Assembly (NCBI RefSeq): GCF_023823685.1
Contig: NZ_JAMXBF010000001.1
Span: 372,001-436,000, forward strand
Reading direction: 5' to 3'
Length of the DNA stretch: 64,000 bases
From: Pseudomonas subflava
Lineage (GTDB): Bacteria > Pseudomonadota > Gammaproteobacteria > Pseudomonadales > Pseudomonadaceae
The notes under the pieces are model-generated. The model had not been told where the DNA came from. It saw only the letters and a program-made list of their open reading frames with translations, and did no database searches. The translations under genes were made by a program, and so were the position numbers. Positions 1-10,637 of this stretch are shown here, piece by piece. How positions within the stretch are numbered: the first letter of the stretch is position 1; each line of letters opens with the position of its first letter.

Positions 1-1716
1 AACGAGCCGGTTGGCGATGCCGGCATCTCCAACTCTGGCTGGTCGTCCTGGGGGTGGCCGACCCCCTATGGAGGCTCTGCCTCCGAGGAACAGGCCTGGA
101 TCAACTTCCTTACCGCCAACAACATCCGTGCCTATGCCCTGGGCATGGGCACCAATGTGGACGCGTCGGCGCTCAACCCGATCGCCTACAACGGCACCAA
201 CGGCGGCAGCCAGAGCAATGCGATCGTGGTCGATGACCTGAACGACCTGACCGCCACCTTGGTCGCCACGGCCCAGGCCTCGCCGATTCCCGGCAACCTC
301 ACCAACGGCGGCGGCTTCGGCAATGACGGCGGTTTCGTCCGTAGCATCGAGATCGCCGGCAAGCTGTACACCTACGACAAGGCGAGCAACAGCTTCTCGG
401 CGTCCGGACCGGGGGCCAATAACGGCAGCCTCACCGGCAATACGCTGACGGTGAGCATGGGGGGCGGTTCGAGCATCGCGGTGAACATGCTCAGCGGTTC
501 CTACACCTACACGCCGCCCAGCGCAGTCAACGCCGTGGTGGTGGCGACCATCGCCTTCATCCTGATGGACAGCGACGGCGATACGGCGGCCGCCAGCCTC
601 AATATCAGCATTAGTCCCAGCCAGAGTCCGATGGTGGTACGCGACGACATGGTGCTGACCAACGTCGATACTCAGTCCGGGGCGGATGTCATCAATATCC
701 CCACCTGGGCGCTGCTGGCCAACGATACCGGTCCGAACAGTGGCCTGCTGTCGGTGCTGAATGTCTCCGGCGTTTCCGACGGCTCGGCGGCGCTAGGCGC
801 GGGCGCCGTGACTTTCACTGAGGATGGCAACTCCAGCGATGGCGGCGCCTTCACCTACGGTGCATCGTTGAACGGCAGCTCGGCGCTGGATACGGCGACG
901 GTAGAGGTTGTCCGCAACAGCGGTGTCGCAACTCTCAACGGCACCTTCCGCAACGAGATCCTGCTGGGGCGCAATGGCACGGCTGACACGCTCAACGGTG
1001 GCGATGGCGACGACGTACTGATCGGTTTGGGTGGCAACGACACCCTGAACGGCGGCAGCGGCAACGACATACTTGCCGGTGGTGCGGGCAACGACACCCT
1101 GATCGGCGGCGTCGGCGTCGACACCGCCACCTATGTCGATGCGACGGCCGGGGTGACGGTCAGCCTGAGCGTCGGCGGTGCCCAGAACACGGTCGGCGCG
1201 GGCAACGACACCCTCAGCCAGCTGGAGAACCTGATCGGCTCGAACTTCGCCGACGTCCTGACGGGCGACGGCGGTTCCAACCTGCTGGCCGGTGGCGGCG
1301 GCAACGACAGCCTGTTCGGCCTCGGCGGCGCGGACTTCCTGATCGGAGGGCAGGGTGCCGACACCATGACCGGCGGTTCGGGCAAGGACACCTACGTCTG
1401 GCAGAAGGGCGGCCTGGGCGGTGGTGTGGACCACATCACCGACTTCAACATCGATGCCAGCGGAGCCAACTCCGACATCCTCGACCTGTCGCAGCTGCTG
1501 TCGGGCGTGGGCAGCAACCCGACCGACCTGCAGAACTACCTGGACTTCGCGTTCTCCGGTAGCACCACCACCATCGGCGTTCGTTCGGTGGCGGCGGGCC
1601 CGGTCGAGCAGCAGGTGGTGCTGGACAACGTCAACCTGTCGACCCTGTACGCCACCACCAACGAGGCGACCATCATCACCAACCTCATGGACGACAACGC
1701 ACTGAAAACGGCCTGA
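1..1716 (+). CDS. lapA: LapA-type giant RTX adhesin, C-terminal part (5' end outside window)
   Basis: The frame is open from base 1, so this is the last 571 residues of a larger protein. It opens with the end of a von Willebrand A domain (EEQAWINFLTANNIRAYALG, then NPIAYNG), followed by a beta-rich Ig-like stretch. Two blocks of calcium-binding RTX nonapeptides follow, roughly at nt 985-1130 and 1264-1400 (GGDGDDVLI, GGNDTLNGG, GGAGNDTLI). The end is a serine/leucine-rich type I secretion signal. LapA-class adhesins leave through a LapEBC-type transporter and are kept on the surface until LapG cleaves their N-terminus. Convergent lapG-lapD within 3 kb support the LapA assignment over an unrelated RTX protein. 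The retention module and the cleavage site lie outside the window. A rho-independent terminator follows the stop. Confidence 0.8.
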   Translation, partial: NEPVGDAGISNSGWSSWGWPTPYGGSASEEQAWINFLTANNIRAYALGMGTNVDASALNPIAYNGTNGGSQSNAIVVDDLNDLTATLVATAQASPIPGNLTNGGGFGNDGGFVRSIEIAGKLYTYDKASNSFSASGPGANNGSLTGNTLTVSMGGGSSIAVNMLSGSYTYTPPSAVNAVVVATIAFILMDSDGDTAAASLNISISPSQSPMVVRDDMVLTNVDTQSGADVINIPTWALLANDTGPNSGLLSVLNVSGVSDGSAALGAGAVTFTEDGNSSDGGAFTYGASLNGSSALDTATVEVVRNSGVATLNGTFRNEILLGRNGTADTLNGGDGDDVLIGLGGNDTLNGGSGNDILAGGAGNDTLIGGVGVDTATYVDATAGVTVSLSVGGAQNTVGAGNDTLSQLENLIGSNFADVLTGDGGSNLLAGGGGNDSLFGLGGADFLIGGQGADTMTGGSGKDTYVWQKGGLGGGVDHITDFNIDASGANSDILDLSQLLSGVGSNPTDLQNYLDFAFSGSTTTIGVRSVAAGPVEQQVVLDNVNLSTLYATTNEATIITNLMDDNALKTA

Positions 1717-1734
1717 TCGGGCATTTGTACGGCG

Positions 1735-1766
1735 GCCCGCTACCCTTACGGGGTAGCGGGCTTTTC
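1735..1766 (+). terminator. Rho-independent terminator after the adhesin gene
   Basis: An 11-bp perfect stem (1735-1745 with 1751-1761, GCCCGCTACCC / GGGTAGCGGGC) and 5-nt loop are followed by TTTT. It separates the adhesin transcript from the small gene at 1785. Confidence 0.85.
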
Positions 1767-1784
1767 ATGCCTGGAGGAAACCAC

Positions 1785-2126
1785 ATGGTGTACGCGCAAA
1801 GGGATGCCGAGGGACGGCTGCTGCGGGTGGAGCACGATCCGTTCGAGGGCATGACGGAGACGCTGGCGGTTGAGAGCGAGGAGTTGCACAACTGGCTGTC
1901 GGCGCGCGAAGAGGTGAAGGACCGGCTGGCCAGCCTGAAGGAGTCCGACCTGGAACTGGTCCGCGTGCTGGAGGACGTGGTCGGCGTGCTGGTGGCGCGC
2001 GGGCTGATCCGCTATACCGACCTGCCCGAGGCGGCCCGGCGCAAGCTGGACCGGCGCGCCGAGACCCGCGCCGAGATCGTGGGCCTCAGCGGTCTGCTGG
2101 GCGACGACGAGCACCACCTGCTCTGA
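1785..2126 (+). CDS. Conserved small Pseudomonas protein of unknown function
   Basis: This is a 113-residue acidic, helical soluble protein with no signal peptide or membrane segment. It begins MVYAQRDAEGRLLRVEHDPF. The start at 1785 is preferred because a clear GGAGG sits 7 nt upstream (1773-1777); an in-frame TTG at 1725 would run through the terminator hairpin. Similar proteins in other pseudomonads carry the uninformative name 'tryptophan synthase subunit beta-like', which nothing in this sequence supports. It sits between the adhesin gene and convergent lapD, so a link with adhesion is possible but is only inference from position. Its stop is 39 bp from the lapD stop. Confidence 0.75.
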   Translation: MVYAQRDAEGRLLRVEHDPFEGMTETLAVESEELHNWLSAREEVKDRLASLKESDLELVRVLEDVVGVLVARGLIRYTDLPEAARRKLDRRAETRAEIVGLSGLLGDDEHHLL

Positions 2127-2165
2127 TCGCCATGCGGCGTCCCTGCCGCGATACGACCGCGCCGA

Positions 2166-4112
2166 TCAGCCCTGCCAGGGCGCCGGTGCACCGATCAGCC
2201 GGCCCATGGCGCCGTCCAGGCCCAGTTCCCTGAGCACGTTCAGCTCGCCTTCGGTTTCCACCATCTCGGCGATCAGCGGCAGATCGATGCTGTTGGTGGC
2301 GCGGAAGATCGCCTCGATGAACACGCGCTTGTCGTTTTCCTGGTCGATGCCGCGGATGTAGCTGCCATCGATCTTCAGATAGGCCAGGCCCAGGTGGGTC
2401 AGGTTGCCGATCAGGCTGAAGCGCCCACCGAAGTGCTGCAGCCCCAGCTGATAGCCGACCTCGCGGATCTGCTGGCTCAGCGCCTCCAGTTCGGCGGCCG
2501 GCGGCAGGTAGCGTTCGTCCAGCTCCAGGGTCATCAGGTCGCCCTGCTGCGGGTTGGTCCTGAGCATGTCCAGCAGGCGCTCGCGGCTGGCAGCGTCGCG
2601 CAGGGTGGTGGCGGACAGGCTGAGGGCCAGCGGCTGGGGATGCTTGGCCAGATGGGCCAGGCTGTGTTCGAGCATGGCCAGGTCGAAGCGTGCCGTCCAG
2701 CCGAGGCGCTCGATCCACGGCAGGAAGCGCCCCGCCGGCACCGCCTCGCCGTCCGGCGCCAGCAGGCGCGCCAGCACCTTGCGGTGCAGCAGTCGTTCGG
2801 TATCGGCGCAAGTGACCACCGGCTGGAAATACAGCTGCAGCATGCTCTGGTTGAGGGCATCGTCGATCCAGCGACGCCAGTCGTACAGACCCTGGCCGTT
2901 GGTGGTGGTGAAGTCGTCCAGCCGCTCCCAGGCCTTGCCGACGTTGCTCTGTGCCTGGGCCAGGGCCTGGTCGGCGCGGCCGATGACGTTGGCCGGGGTC
3001 TCGCCCGGGCGGAACGCGGCAATGCCCAGATGGGCCACCGGCGTGCAGTCGCTGGCGCCGGTCTGGCACAGGCTATCCAGGCCTCCTGCCAGTTCGGCTG
3101 CAAGGCGGTCGGCGTCCTCGGTGGCCAGGCCGGGGGCGAGCAGGGTGAACTCGCCGCCGCGGCTGCGCGCGGCCAGCCATTCCGGCGTGCCGCGCTGCTC
3201 CAGAAGGCGCTTGAGCAAGTCGCCGATGCTGCAGATCAGCGCGTCGGTGTGCTGGCCGCCCATGCGCTGGTTGAGGCCGCCCAGGTCGTTGACCCGCAGC
3301 ATCATCAGGTACCCGGAGGCGTTCTGTTCGGTCACGGCTAGCTGGTTGGCCAGCTTGATCTCGAACAGGCGGCGGTTGGCCAGGCCGGTGAGGCTGTCCT
3401 GATAGGCCTCCTCGCGCAGTTTTTCGCTGCGTGCGGCTTCTTCGGCGAACAGCTGCTTGAGCTTCTCCACCATCTGGTTCATGGCCAGCACCACACGCTT
3501 GAGTTCGGGCGTGCGCGGGACGCGGGGCAGGGTGAAGAACTCGCGGCGGCTGATGGCCTGGGCTTGGTTGACCATGTTGTCCAGCGGGCGCAGCTGGGTG
3601 CGCAGCAGCCAGCCGCCGAGGATGGCGCTGATCACGCCGCACAGCAGCAGCCAGAGCAGGCTGCCGATGGCGCCGTCCCACAGCCGGGCCAGGGCGAACT
3701 GCGGATGGCTGAGCACCTCGACCCGCGCCGCCTGCTCCCAGCCGCGCATGATCAGCGCGTCGCCGCCTTCCGGGTCGAGGTCGACCAGATCGATGAACCA
3801 CTGCGGCACTCGGTCCGAGCCGAGCGGCACGTTGCGTTCGACGATCACCTCCTCGCCGGGGATGCGCACCACACGGATGGTGGCGAAATAGCCGCTGTCG
3901 AAGATGGAATTGACCATCAGCTCGATCATCGCCGGGTCGTCCACGTGCGGGGTCATCGACAGGCCCAGCGCCGTGGCCGCGTCCTGGGCGTGGGAGCGCA
4001 GCTGGCTGAGCAACTGTTCGCGGGAGTTCTCCACGCTGGCGACGAAGCTGCCCGTGAAGGCCACCACGAGGAACAGGCAGATGGCGAGAAACAGCTGTTT
4101 CAGCAGGGACAT
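2166..4112 (-). CDS. lapD: LapD, inner-membrane c-di-GMP receptor controlling LapG
   Basis: LapD binds c-di-GMP through a degenerate EAL domain and, when bound, sequesters the periplasmic protease LapG so that the adhesin stays on the surface. The 648 residues match the usual LapD length. Order: membrane helix (about 5-25), periplasmic output domain (28-145) with Trp125 in GWEQ, the residue known to contact LapG, second membrane helix (150-170), HAMP, degenerate GGDEF (RGGEF, 318-322) and degenerate EAL (KVLAR, 445-449). Both enzymatic motifs have the known LapD losses, so it is a receptor and not an enzyme. The start at 4112 has GGAG upstream; the much longer in-frame extension only overlaps lapG. 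It is downstream of lapG with 8 bp between them. Confidence 0.95.
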   Translation of the reverse strand: MSLLKQLFLAICLFLVVAFTGSFVASVENSREQLLSQLRSHAQDAATALGLSMTPHVDDPAMIELMVNSIFDSGYFATIRVVRIPGEEVIVERNVPLGSDRVPQWFIDLVDLDPEGGDALIMRGWEQAARVEVLSHPQFALARLWDGAIGSLLWLLLCGVISAILGGWLLRTQLRPLDNMVNQAQAISRREFFTLPRVPRTPELKRVVLAMNQMVEKLKQLFAEEAARSEKLREEAYQDSLTGLANRRLFEIKLANQLAVTEQNASGYLMMLRVNDLGGLNQRMGGQHTDALICSIGDLLKRLLEQRGTPEWLAARSRGGEFTLLAPGLATEDADRLAAELAGGLDSLCQTGASDCTPVAHLGIAAFRPGETPANVIGRADQALAQAQSNVGKAWERLDDFTTTNGQGLYDWRRWIDDALNQSMLQLYFQPVVTCADTERLLHRKVLARLLAPDGEAVPAGRFLPWIERLGWTARFDLAMLEHSLAHLAKHPQPLALSLSATTLRDAASRERLLDMLRTNPQQGDLMTLELDERYLPPAAELEALSQQIREVGYQLGLQHFGGRFSLIGNLTHLGLAYLKIDGSYIRGIDQENDKRVFIEAIFRATNSIDLPLIAEMVETEGELNVLRELGLDGAMGRLIGAPAPWQG

Positions 4113-4120
4113 AGGCTCTC

Positions 4121-4819
4121 CTAACCTTCTCCGATGTCGAAGCCTTCGGCTCGCATCTTTTTCAACAGATCCTGCCAGCGCGACAGTTTCTTGGTGTCGC
4201 TCTTCCTGCCGCTCTGGCCCGGCAGGTACAGGCCCTCGGCATTGAAGGCGTAGACCGGCAGCAGATCCTTGCGCTGGGAGGCGGGGCGGATCTCGCCGAT
4301 CAGGTTGTCCAGCACCAGCGGCTCGGCGGCCGGGCTGGCGTAATAGGTGAGCACCATGTGCGCCTGGTTGTAGCGCAGGGCCTTGACGTAGGTGATGCGC
4401 AGCCGCTCGCTGGGCACGCCGAGGCGGCGCAGGGTGAAGTACTTGGCGATGGAGTAGTCCTCGCAGTCGCCGGCGCCCTTGACCAGCGCCTCGACGGGGG
4501 TGGCCCAGTAGTCGTTCAGCTGCCAGATGCGGATGTCGTCGGCGAAACGGAACTGGCGATTGAAGAAGCGGTTCACCGCGGCCAGCTTCTGGCTCTCCGG
4601 CAGGCTTTCGCTGGCGCGGATCAGCTCGTCCCAGGCCTCGATACGGCCCTTGGCCATGCCCAAGTTGCCGTAGCGCTGCTCGGCCTTCTGCAACACCAGG
4701 CCGAAGTCCCAGTTGGCCCGCGCCGTGAACGCCAGCAGCAGGACGAGCAGGGCGCCGAGCAGCAGCCGAGCTGCCGGGCGGCACGGGGCTCGTCCTTGAA
4801 GGCGCGGCCGGAGCTGCAT
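4121..4819 (-). CDS. lapG: LapG, periplasmic cysteine protease that releases the adhesin
   Basis: LapG belongs to the bacterial transglutaminase-like cysteine protease family. In the LapA system it is calcium-dependent and cuts LapA after a di-alanine site. The 232 residues carry an N-terminal Sec signal (hydrophobic run about 18-33, ending near ARA). The catalytic triad is visible as Cys119 (GDCEDYS), His154 (QAHMVL) and Asp171 (VLDNL). The start at 4819 has GGAG about 8 nt upstream. It is transcribed ahead of lapD as a two-gene operon. The target adhesin gene is convergent, ending at 1716. Confidence 0.95.
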   Translation of the reverse strand: MQLRPRLQGRAPCRPAARLLLGALLVLLLAFTARANWDFGLVLQKAEQRYGNLGMAKGRIEAWDELIRASESLPESQKLAAVNRFFNRQFRFADDIRIWQLNDYWATPVEALVKGAGDCEDYSIAKYFTLRRLGVPSERLRITYVKALRYNQAHMVLTYYASPAAEPLVLDNLIGEIRPASQRKDLLPVYAFNAEGLYLPGQSGRKSDTKKLSRWQDLLKKMRAEGFDIGEG

Positions 4820-4880
4820 GTGGGGCTCTCCACGGGAAGTGGAGAAAGTGTAGGCAGGCGCGCGCCCATTTTCCGCCCGG

Positions 4881-5291
4881 TTAGGCGCGATTGCGTGGCG
4901 GCAGGGTCTTCTGGCGGAGGATGTAGCCGCTCACCAGCACCGCGCTGGTGAGCATGAAGGCCCGTGCCCAGGGCATCGGCACCAGGTAGCAGGACAGGCC
5001 GATGCTGAGCCACATCGTCACCAGCGCGTAGACCTTGCCCTTCAGCGGAATGCCGTTGCCTTCCAGGTATTCGCGAATCCACGGCCCGAGCCGCGGATGC
5101 TCGACCAGCCACAGATAGAAGCGCCGCGAGCTGCGCACGAAGCAGGCCGCGGCGAGCAGCAGGAAGGGCGTGGTCGGCAGCACCGGGATGAAGATGCCGA
5201 TCACCCCCAGCACCACGCTCAGCCAGCCAACCGCCAGCAGCAGGTAACGAACGCTGCGGTGGCGGCTCTGCCGAATGTCCTGGTGCGCCAC
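4881..5291 (-). CDS. DUF454 (YbaN) family inner-membrane protein
   Basis: The 136-residue protein has three to four hydrophobic helices (about 17-50 and 82-118) and the family signature [20 protein letters not shown], followed by CFVRSSRRF and the HPRLGPWIR region. This is typical of DUF454/YbaN. The biochemical function of the family is unknown. The gene ends 61 bp before the lapG start and begins 9 bp after the end of the UPF0149 gene on the same strand, so co-transcription with that gene is likely. Confidence 0.85.
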   Translation of the reverse strand: MAHQDIRQSRHRSVRYLLLAVGWLSVVLGVIGIFIPVLPTTPFLLLAAACFVRSSRRFYLWLVEHPRLGPWIREYLEGNGIPLKGKVYALVTMWLSIGLSCYLVPMPWARAFMLTSAVLVSGYILRQKTLPPRNRA

Positions 5292-5300
5292 AAGCGCGGC

Positions 5301-5888
5301 TTAGTGATGGCGGGGCTTGAGCAGTGCGGGCTTCTCTTCCGGCGCCTGGCAGAGCAGGAACAGCGCGGTGAGCACTTCCGGAATCTGGTCGACCATGCTG
5401 TCCACCAGCTGATGGTCACGGGCGATCTCGGCGAATTCCGGCTGTTCGTCGAACAGGCCGGAGGCGACCATGATGGGCAGCAGCAGCTCGCTGACTTCGT
5501 CCTCGGAGTCCTCGAACCAGACGGCCTCGCGCAGGAACACGCCTTCCATGAAGCCGATGCACCAGCCGCGCAGGTCGGAGTCGTCCGGCTCGTCGCCCAG
5601 GTCCAGGTCGCAGGGGATTTCCGGGTCGTCGTCGCTGGCCAGCTGGCGGGCGATGTGGCCCTTGAGCAACTGCAGGCTGGCCTCGATCGACTCGCGCTCG
5701 ATGTCGCTGCGGTAGTGCGGCGGCTCGGCGAACAGTGCGTCAATCCATTCACGCTCCGGCACCTGCTCGGGGCAGATGCAGAGGGCGGTCAGGTAGCCAT
5801 GCGCGGCCACGTAGTCCAGGGCCTCCTCGTGCAGGTCGTCGGCATCGAGGAAGGCTTGCAGGCGGGACAGTTGCTCGGCGAAGGACAT
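5301..5888 (-). CDS. YecA/UPF0149 family protein
   Basis: This 195-residue acidic, helical, cytoplasmic protein matches the UPF0149 (YecA/YgfB) fold: an N-terminal helical [11 protein letters not shown] segment and a central [12 protein letters not shown] motif, with acidic linkers. Some YecA-family members carry a C-terminal metal-binding SEC-C motif; none is seen here, although the protein ends in KPRHH. The molecular role is not established for this member; YgfB in P. aeruginosa affects ampDh3 expression, but this is a more distant relative. It is divergent from recQ. Confidence 0.75.
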   Translation of the reverse strand: MSFAEQLSRLQAFLDADDLHEEALDYVAAHGYLTALCICPEQVPEREWIDALFAEPPHYRSDIERESIEASLQLLKGHIARQLASDDDPEIPCDLDLGDEPDDSDLRGWCIGFMEGVFLREAVWFEDSEDEVSELLLPIMVASGLFDEQPEFAEIARDHQLVDSMVDQIPEVLTALFLLCQAPEEKPALLKPRHH

Positions 5889-6032
5889 CGTGGGAACTAC
5901 CTTGAGTGGGTCAACACCGGGATTCTAGCCGCCCGGGCCGGCAAAAGCACGGCCGACGGGCGAGGGTCTGCCGCCGTCCTCGCTCGCGTATACTGCGCGA
6001 CCGCTTCCTGTCTTCGGATGATCTCGCCGCCC

Positions 6033-8165
<2,133 letters not shown>

Positions 8166-8211
8166 TGTCGCTGCGGTAACGATTCTTTACGCCAAAGGAT
8201 TGGCGACAAAC

Positions 8212-8240
8212 TTGTGACGTGCTTCTCAAAACGCTAGGGT
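8212..8240 (+). promoter_or_regulatory. Candidate sigma-70 promoter for the HsbD-like gene
   Basis: TTGTGA (8212-8217) and TAGGGT (8235-8240) are separated by 17 bp in the 105-bp gap between recQ and the diguanylate cyclase gene. This is a plausible but unproven -35/-10 pair. Confidence 0.35.
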
Positions 8241-8270
8241 GGCTCCAGGCGATCGATTTTGCGAGGTTCT

Positions 8271-9431
8271 GTGTCGCTGCACTCCGACTGGCTGGCCGAT
8301 GTCCGCCCCAATCCCTACGCCGAGCAGCTCTCGCGCGGCTATCGCCTGTTGCGTTTCGCGCCAGGCCTGGAGCTGGAATACCGCGCCTACATGCTGCGCG
8401 ACACGCTGGAGCTCAAGCGCGTCGCGGTGATCTTCGCGCTGCTGGTGTGGCTGTCCTTCGCCGGCGTCGACATTTGGATGATCGAGGGCCCGCTGCTGGC
8501 GGCGCTGCTGGCGATCCGCGTCGGCGTGGCGTTGCTGCTGGTGGTCTGCGGCCGGCTGATCCTCAGCCGGCGCCATCCCCATCTGGCGGCTCCGCTGGGC
8601 ATCGCCTGCATCGGCACCATGGGGCTCGGGGCGGCGGTCATCATCGCTCTGGCCCACGGGCAGGATCCTTCGTTCCCCTACGAGGGGCTGCTGCTGGTGT
8701 GCATCGCGGCCTACTTCCTGGTCGGCCTGCGCCTGGTGGAAGCGGCGGTCACCTCGTTCCTGGTGCTGCTGGCCTACGGGGTGCTCGAGTGGCTCGGCGG
8801 CCTGGCGCCGGAGCGGCTGTTCAATAACCTGCTGTTCCTGCTGGCCGGCAACCTGATCGGCGCGGTGGGCTGCTATCAGCTCGAACTGAAATCGCGCGAG
8901 CATTTCCTGGTGGATGGCCTGCTGCGTGTACTGGCCGACCAGGACGGCCTCACCGGGCTGCACAACCGGCGCAGCTTCTACCGCGAGCTGGGCCGGCTGT
9001 GGCGCCAGGCCCAGCGCGAGGAGCGCTCGCTGGCCCTGCTGCTGTGCGACGTCGACCACTTCAAGGCCTACAACGACCGCTACGGCCACCAGGCCGGCGA
9101 CCGCGCGTTGCAGCAGGTCGGTGAGGTGCTGCTGCAGGCCGCCCGGCGTCCGCTGGACATGGCGGCGCGCCTGGGCGGCGAAGAGTTCGCCGTGCTGCTC
9201 TACGACATCGCGCCCGACGAGGCCAGGCAGCGCGCCGAGGCGCTGCGCCAGAGCCTCGAGGCTCGCGCCATCGAGCATGCCGGCTCGTCCGCGGCGGCGG
9301 TGCTGACCCTGTCGGTCGGCCTGTGCTGCGTGCGGCCGACGGCGCAGGCGAGTGTGGACAGCCTGTTCGAACATGCCGACCGCGCGTTGTACGAGGCCAA
9401 GGCCTTCGGTCGCAACCAGGTGGTGACCTGA
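8271..9431 (+). CDS. hsbD: Membrane diguanylate cyclase, HsbD-like
   Basis: It makes c-di-GMP from two GTP. The 386-residue protein has about six N-terminal membrane helices (residues about 45-200) and a C-terminal GGDEF domain with an intact GGEEF signature (ARLGGEEFAVLLYD). An RxxD inhibitory site (RPLD) lies exactly five residues before it, so it should be active and product-inhibited. The GTG at 8271 is taken as start, with GAGG just upstream; an in-frame TTG at 8259 is the alternative. In P. aeruginosa the gene next to recQ is HsbD, a diguanylate cyclase tied to the HptB/HsbA pathway. The assignment here rests on that neighbourhood and on architecture, and the other hsb genes are not in the window. 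Confidence 0.75.
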   Translation: MSLHSDWLADVRPNPYAEQLSRGYRLLRFAPGLELEYRAYMLRDTLELKRVAVIFALLVWLSFAGVDIWMIEGPLLAALLAIRVGVALLLVVCGRLILSRRHPHLAAPLGIACIGTMGLGAAVIIALAHGQDPSFPYEGLLLVCIAAYFLVGLRLVEAAVTSFLVLLAYGVLEWLGGLAPERLFNNLLFLLAGNLIGAVGCYQLELKSREHFLVDGLLRVLADQDGLTGLHNRRSFYRELGRLWRQAQREERSLALLLCDVDHFKAYNDRYGHQAGDRALQQVGEVLLQAARRPLDMAARLGGEEFAVLLYDIAPDEARQRAEALRQSLEARAIEHAGSSAAAVLTLSVGLCCVRPTAQASVDSLFEHADRALYEAKAFGRNQVVT

Positions 9432-9514
9432 AGCGCCACCCGGGCTGGCGCGAATCGTCCCTGCCGGCCGCCGTTGCGGCTGCTAGCATCGGCGCTTTCT
9501 GCGGAGCCGGATTC

Positions 9515-10519
9515 ATGGAACGTCTAATCCAGGCCGACGGCCAGCCCCACTACGGCATCTTTCCGACGGCGCCGGGCGAGGTGAACTGGCGCGACTTCGA
9601 CTTCCGCTCGCCCATGGGCCGGCGCCTCGGCGCGCTGGCCAAGTGGCGGCGCTTTCACCAGTTCCAGTACTTCGGCATCGTCAGTGACGAGCTGATCGGC
9701 GGCTGCGCGCTGGCCGACATCAGCCTGCTCACCGCGGGCTTCGTCTACCTGTTCCATCCGGCCAGCGGGCGCATGGTCGAGCGCGAGTTCAAGCGGCCGC
9801 TGGGCCATGGCACCGCGTTTTCGCAGCGGCCCAACGAGGGCATCTGCGAGCTGCGCAGCGGCGCCAACCTGCTGCGCCTGAGCAACCAAGGGCTCGACAA
9901 ACAGCTGCTGGTGGAGCTGGACGATGGCACGCGCATCGAGGCGAGCTTCACCGAGCAGCAGTTTCAGCCAATGTGCCTATGCACGCCGACTGCGGTCAAC
10001 GGCTGGGTCTATGCGCAGAAGGTCGCTGGCGTGCGTTGCCGCGGCAGCGTGCGCAGCGCGCTGGGCGACTTCGACCTGCAGGCGCTGGACGCCTTCGCCC
10101 ACCACGACTGGTCGGCCGGCTACATGCGCCCCGAAACGTTCTGGAACTGGGCCTGCCTGTCCGGCCAGGTCGGCGGCACGCGGGTCGGGCTCAACCTGTC
10201 ATGCGGGGTCAACGAGACCAGCTTCAGCGAGAACTGCTACTGGCTGGACGGCGAACTGCTGCCGGTGGGCGGTGTGCACTTCCAGTTCGACCGCGACGAC
10301 CCGCTCAAACCCTGGCGCATCGTGTCGGGCGATGGCCAGGTGGAGCTGAGCTTCCGCGGCCATGGCCTGCACCGCGAACACCTCAACCTGGGCCTGTTGG
10401 CCAGCAACTTCAAGCAGGTGTTCGGCTGTTTCCAGGGCACCCTGCGGCCGCCGGGACGGGCGCCGTTGGTGATCGACAGTCTGTGGGGCTTCGTCGAGGA
10501 TCAGTATGTCAAATGGTGA
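9515..10519 (+). CDS. DUF2804 family protein
   Basis: The 334-residue soluble protein shows DUF2804 features: an N-terminal GxxDFRSPMGRRLGALAKWRRFHQFQYFG segment, a central HHDWSAGYMRPETFWNWA motif and a C-terminal LIDSLWGFVEDQYVKW-like ending. The fold is predicted to resemble lipocalin/AttH-like beta-barrels (hydroxyneurosporene synthase type), but no reaction is known. The ATG at 9515 has GGAG about 9 nt upstream. It lies 83 bp after the diguanylate cyclase gene on the same strand and could be co-transcribed. Confidence 0.8.
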   Translation: MERLIQADGQPHYGIFPTAPGEVNWRDFDFRSPMGRRLGALAKWRRFHQFQYFGIVSDELIGGCALADISLLTAGFVYLFHPASGRMVEREFKRPLGHGTAFSQRPNEGICELRSGANLLRLSNQGLDKQLLVELDDGTRIEASFTEQQFQPMCLCTPTAVNGWVYAQKVAGVRCRGSVRSALGDFDLQALDAFAHHDWSAGYMRPETFWNWACLSGQVGGTRVGLNLSCGVNETSFSENCYWLDGELLPVGGVHFQFDRDDPLKPWRIVSGDGQVELSFRGHGLHREHLNLGLLASNFKQVFGCFQGTLRPPGRAPLVIDSLWGFVEDQYVKW

Positions 10520-10555
10520 CAGCGGGGTTGGCGACGCGCTGTTCGGGAGTTATGG

Positions 10556-10574
10556 TTAGTTGACTAATAATTAG
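10556..10574. promoter_or_regulatory. Candidate MarR/SlyA operator ahead of the marR gene
   Basis: Two overlapping inverted repeats: TTAG-TTGA-CTAA (10556-10567) and CTAAT-A-ATTAG (10564-10574). The first has the same layout, TTAG-N4-CTAA, as the published SlyA site TTAGCAAGCTAA. It lies 64 bp upstream of the start codon of the SlyA-like gene, as expected for autoregulation. Confidence 0.45.
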
Positions 10575-10637
10575 GTTTTTCTGCTGTCCACACGATCTTG
10601 GGGAGTGGACCGTGGCAGGAACCCACGAGAGTCTTCT

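Noticed and set aside
1785..2126. Name 'tryptophan synthase beta-like'
   Set aside because: No PLP lysine or TrpB fold features; 113 residues is far too short.
4113..4784. 224-codon N-terminal extension of lapD
   Set aside because: It only overlaps lapG in another frame; LapD starting at 4112 has the standard length, signal helix and a ribosome site.
5097..6032. Upstream extension of recQ
   Set aside because: It is antisense to the UPF0149 and DUF454 genes; RecQ at 6033 matches the family start.
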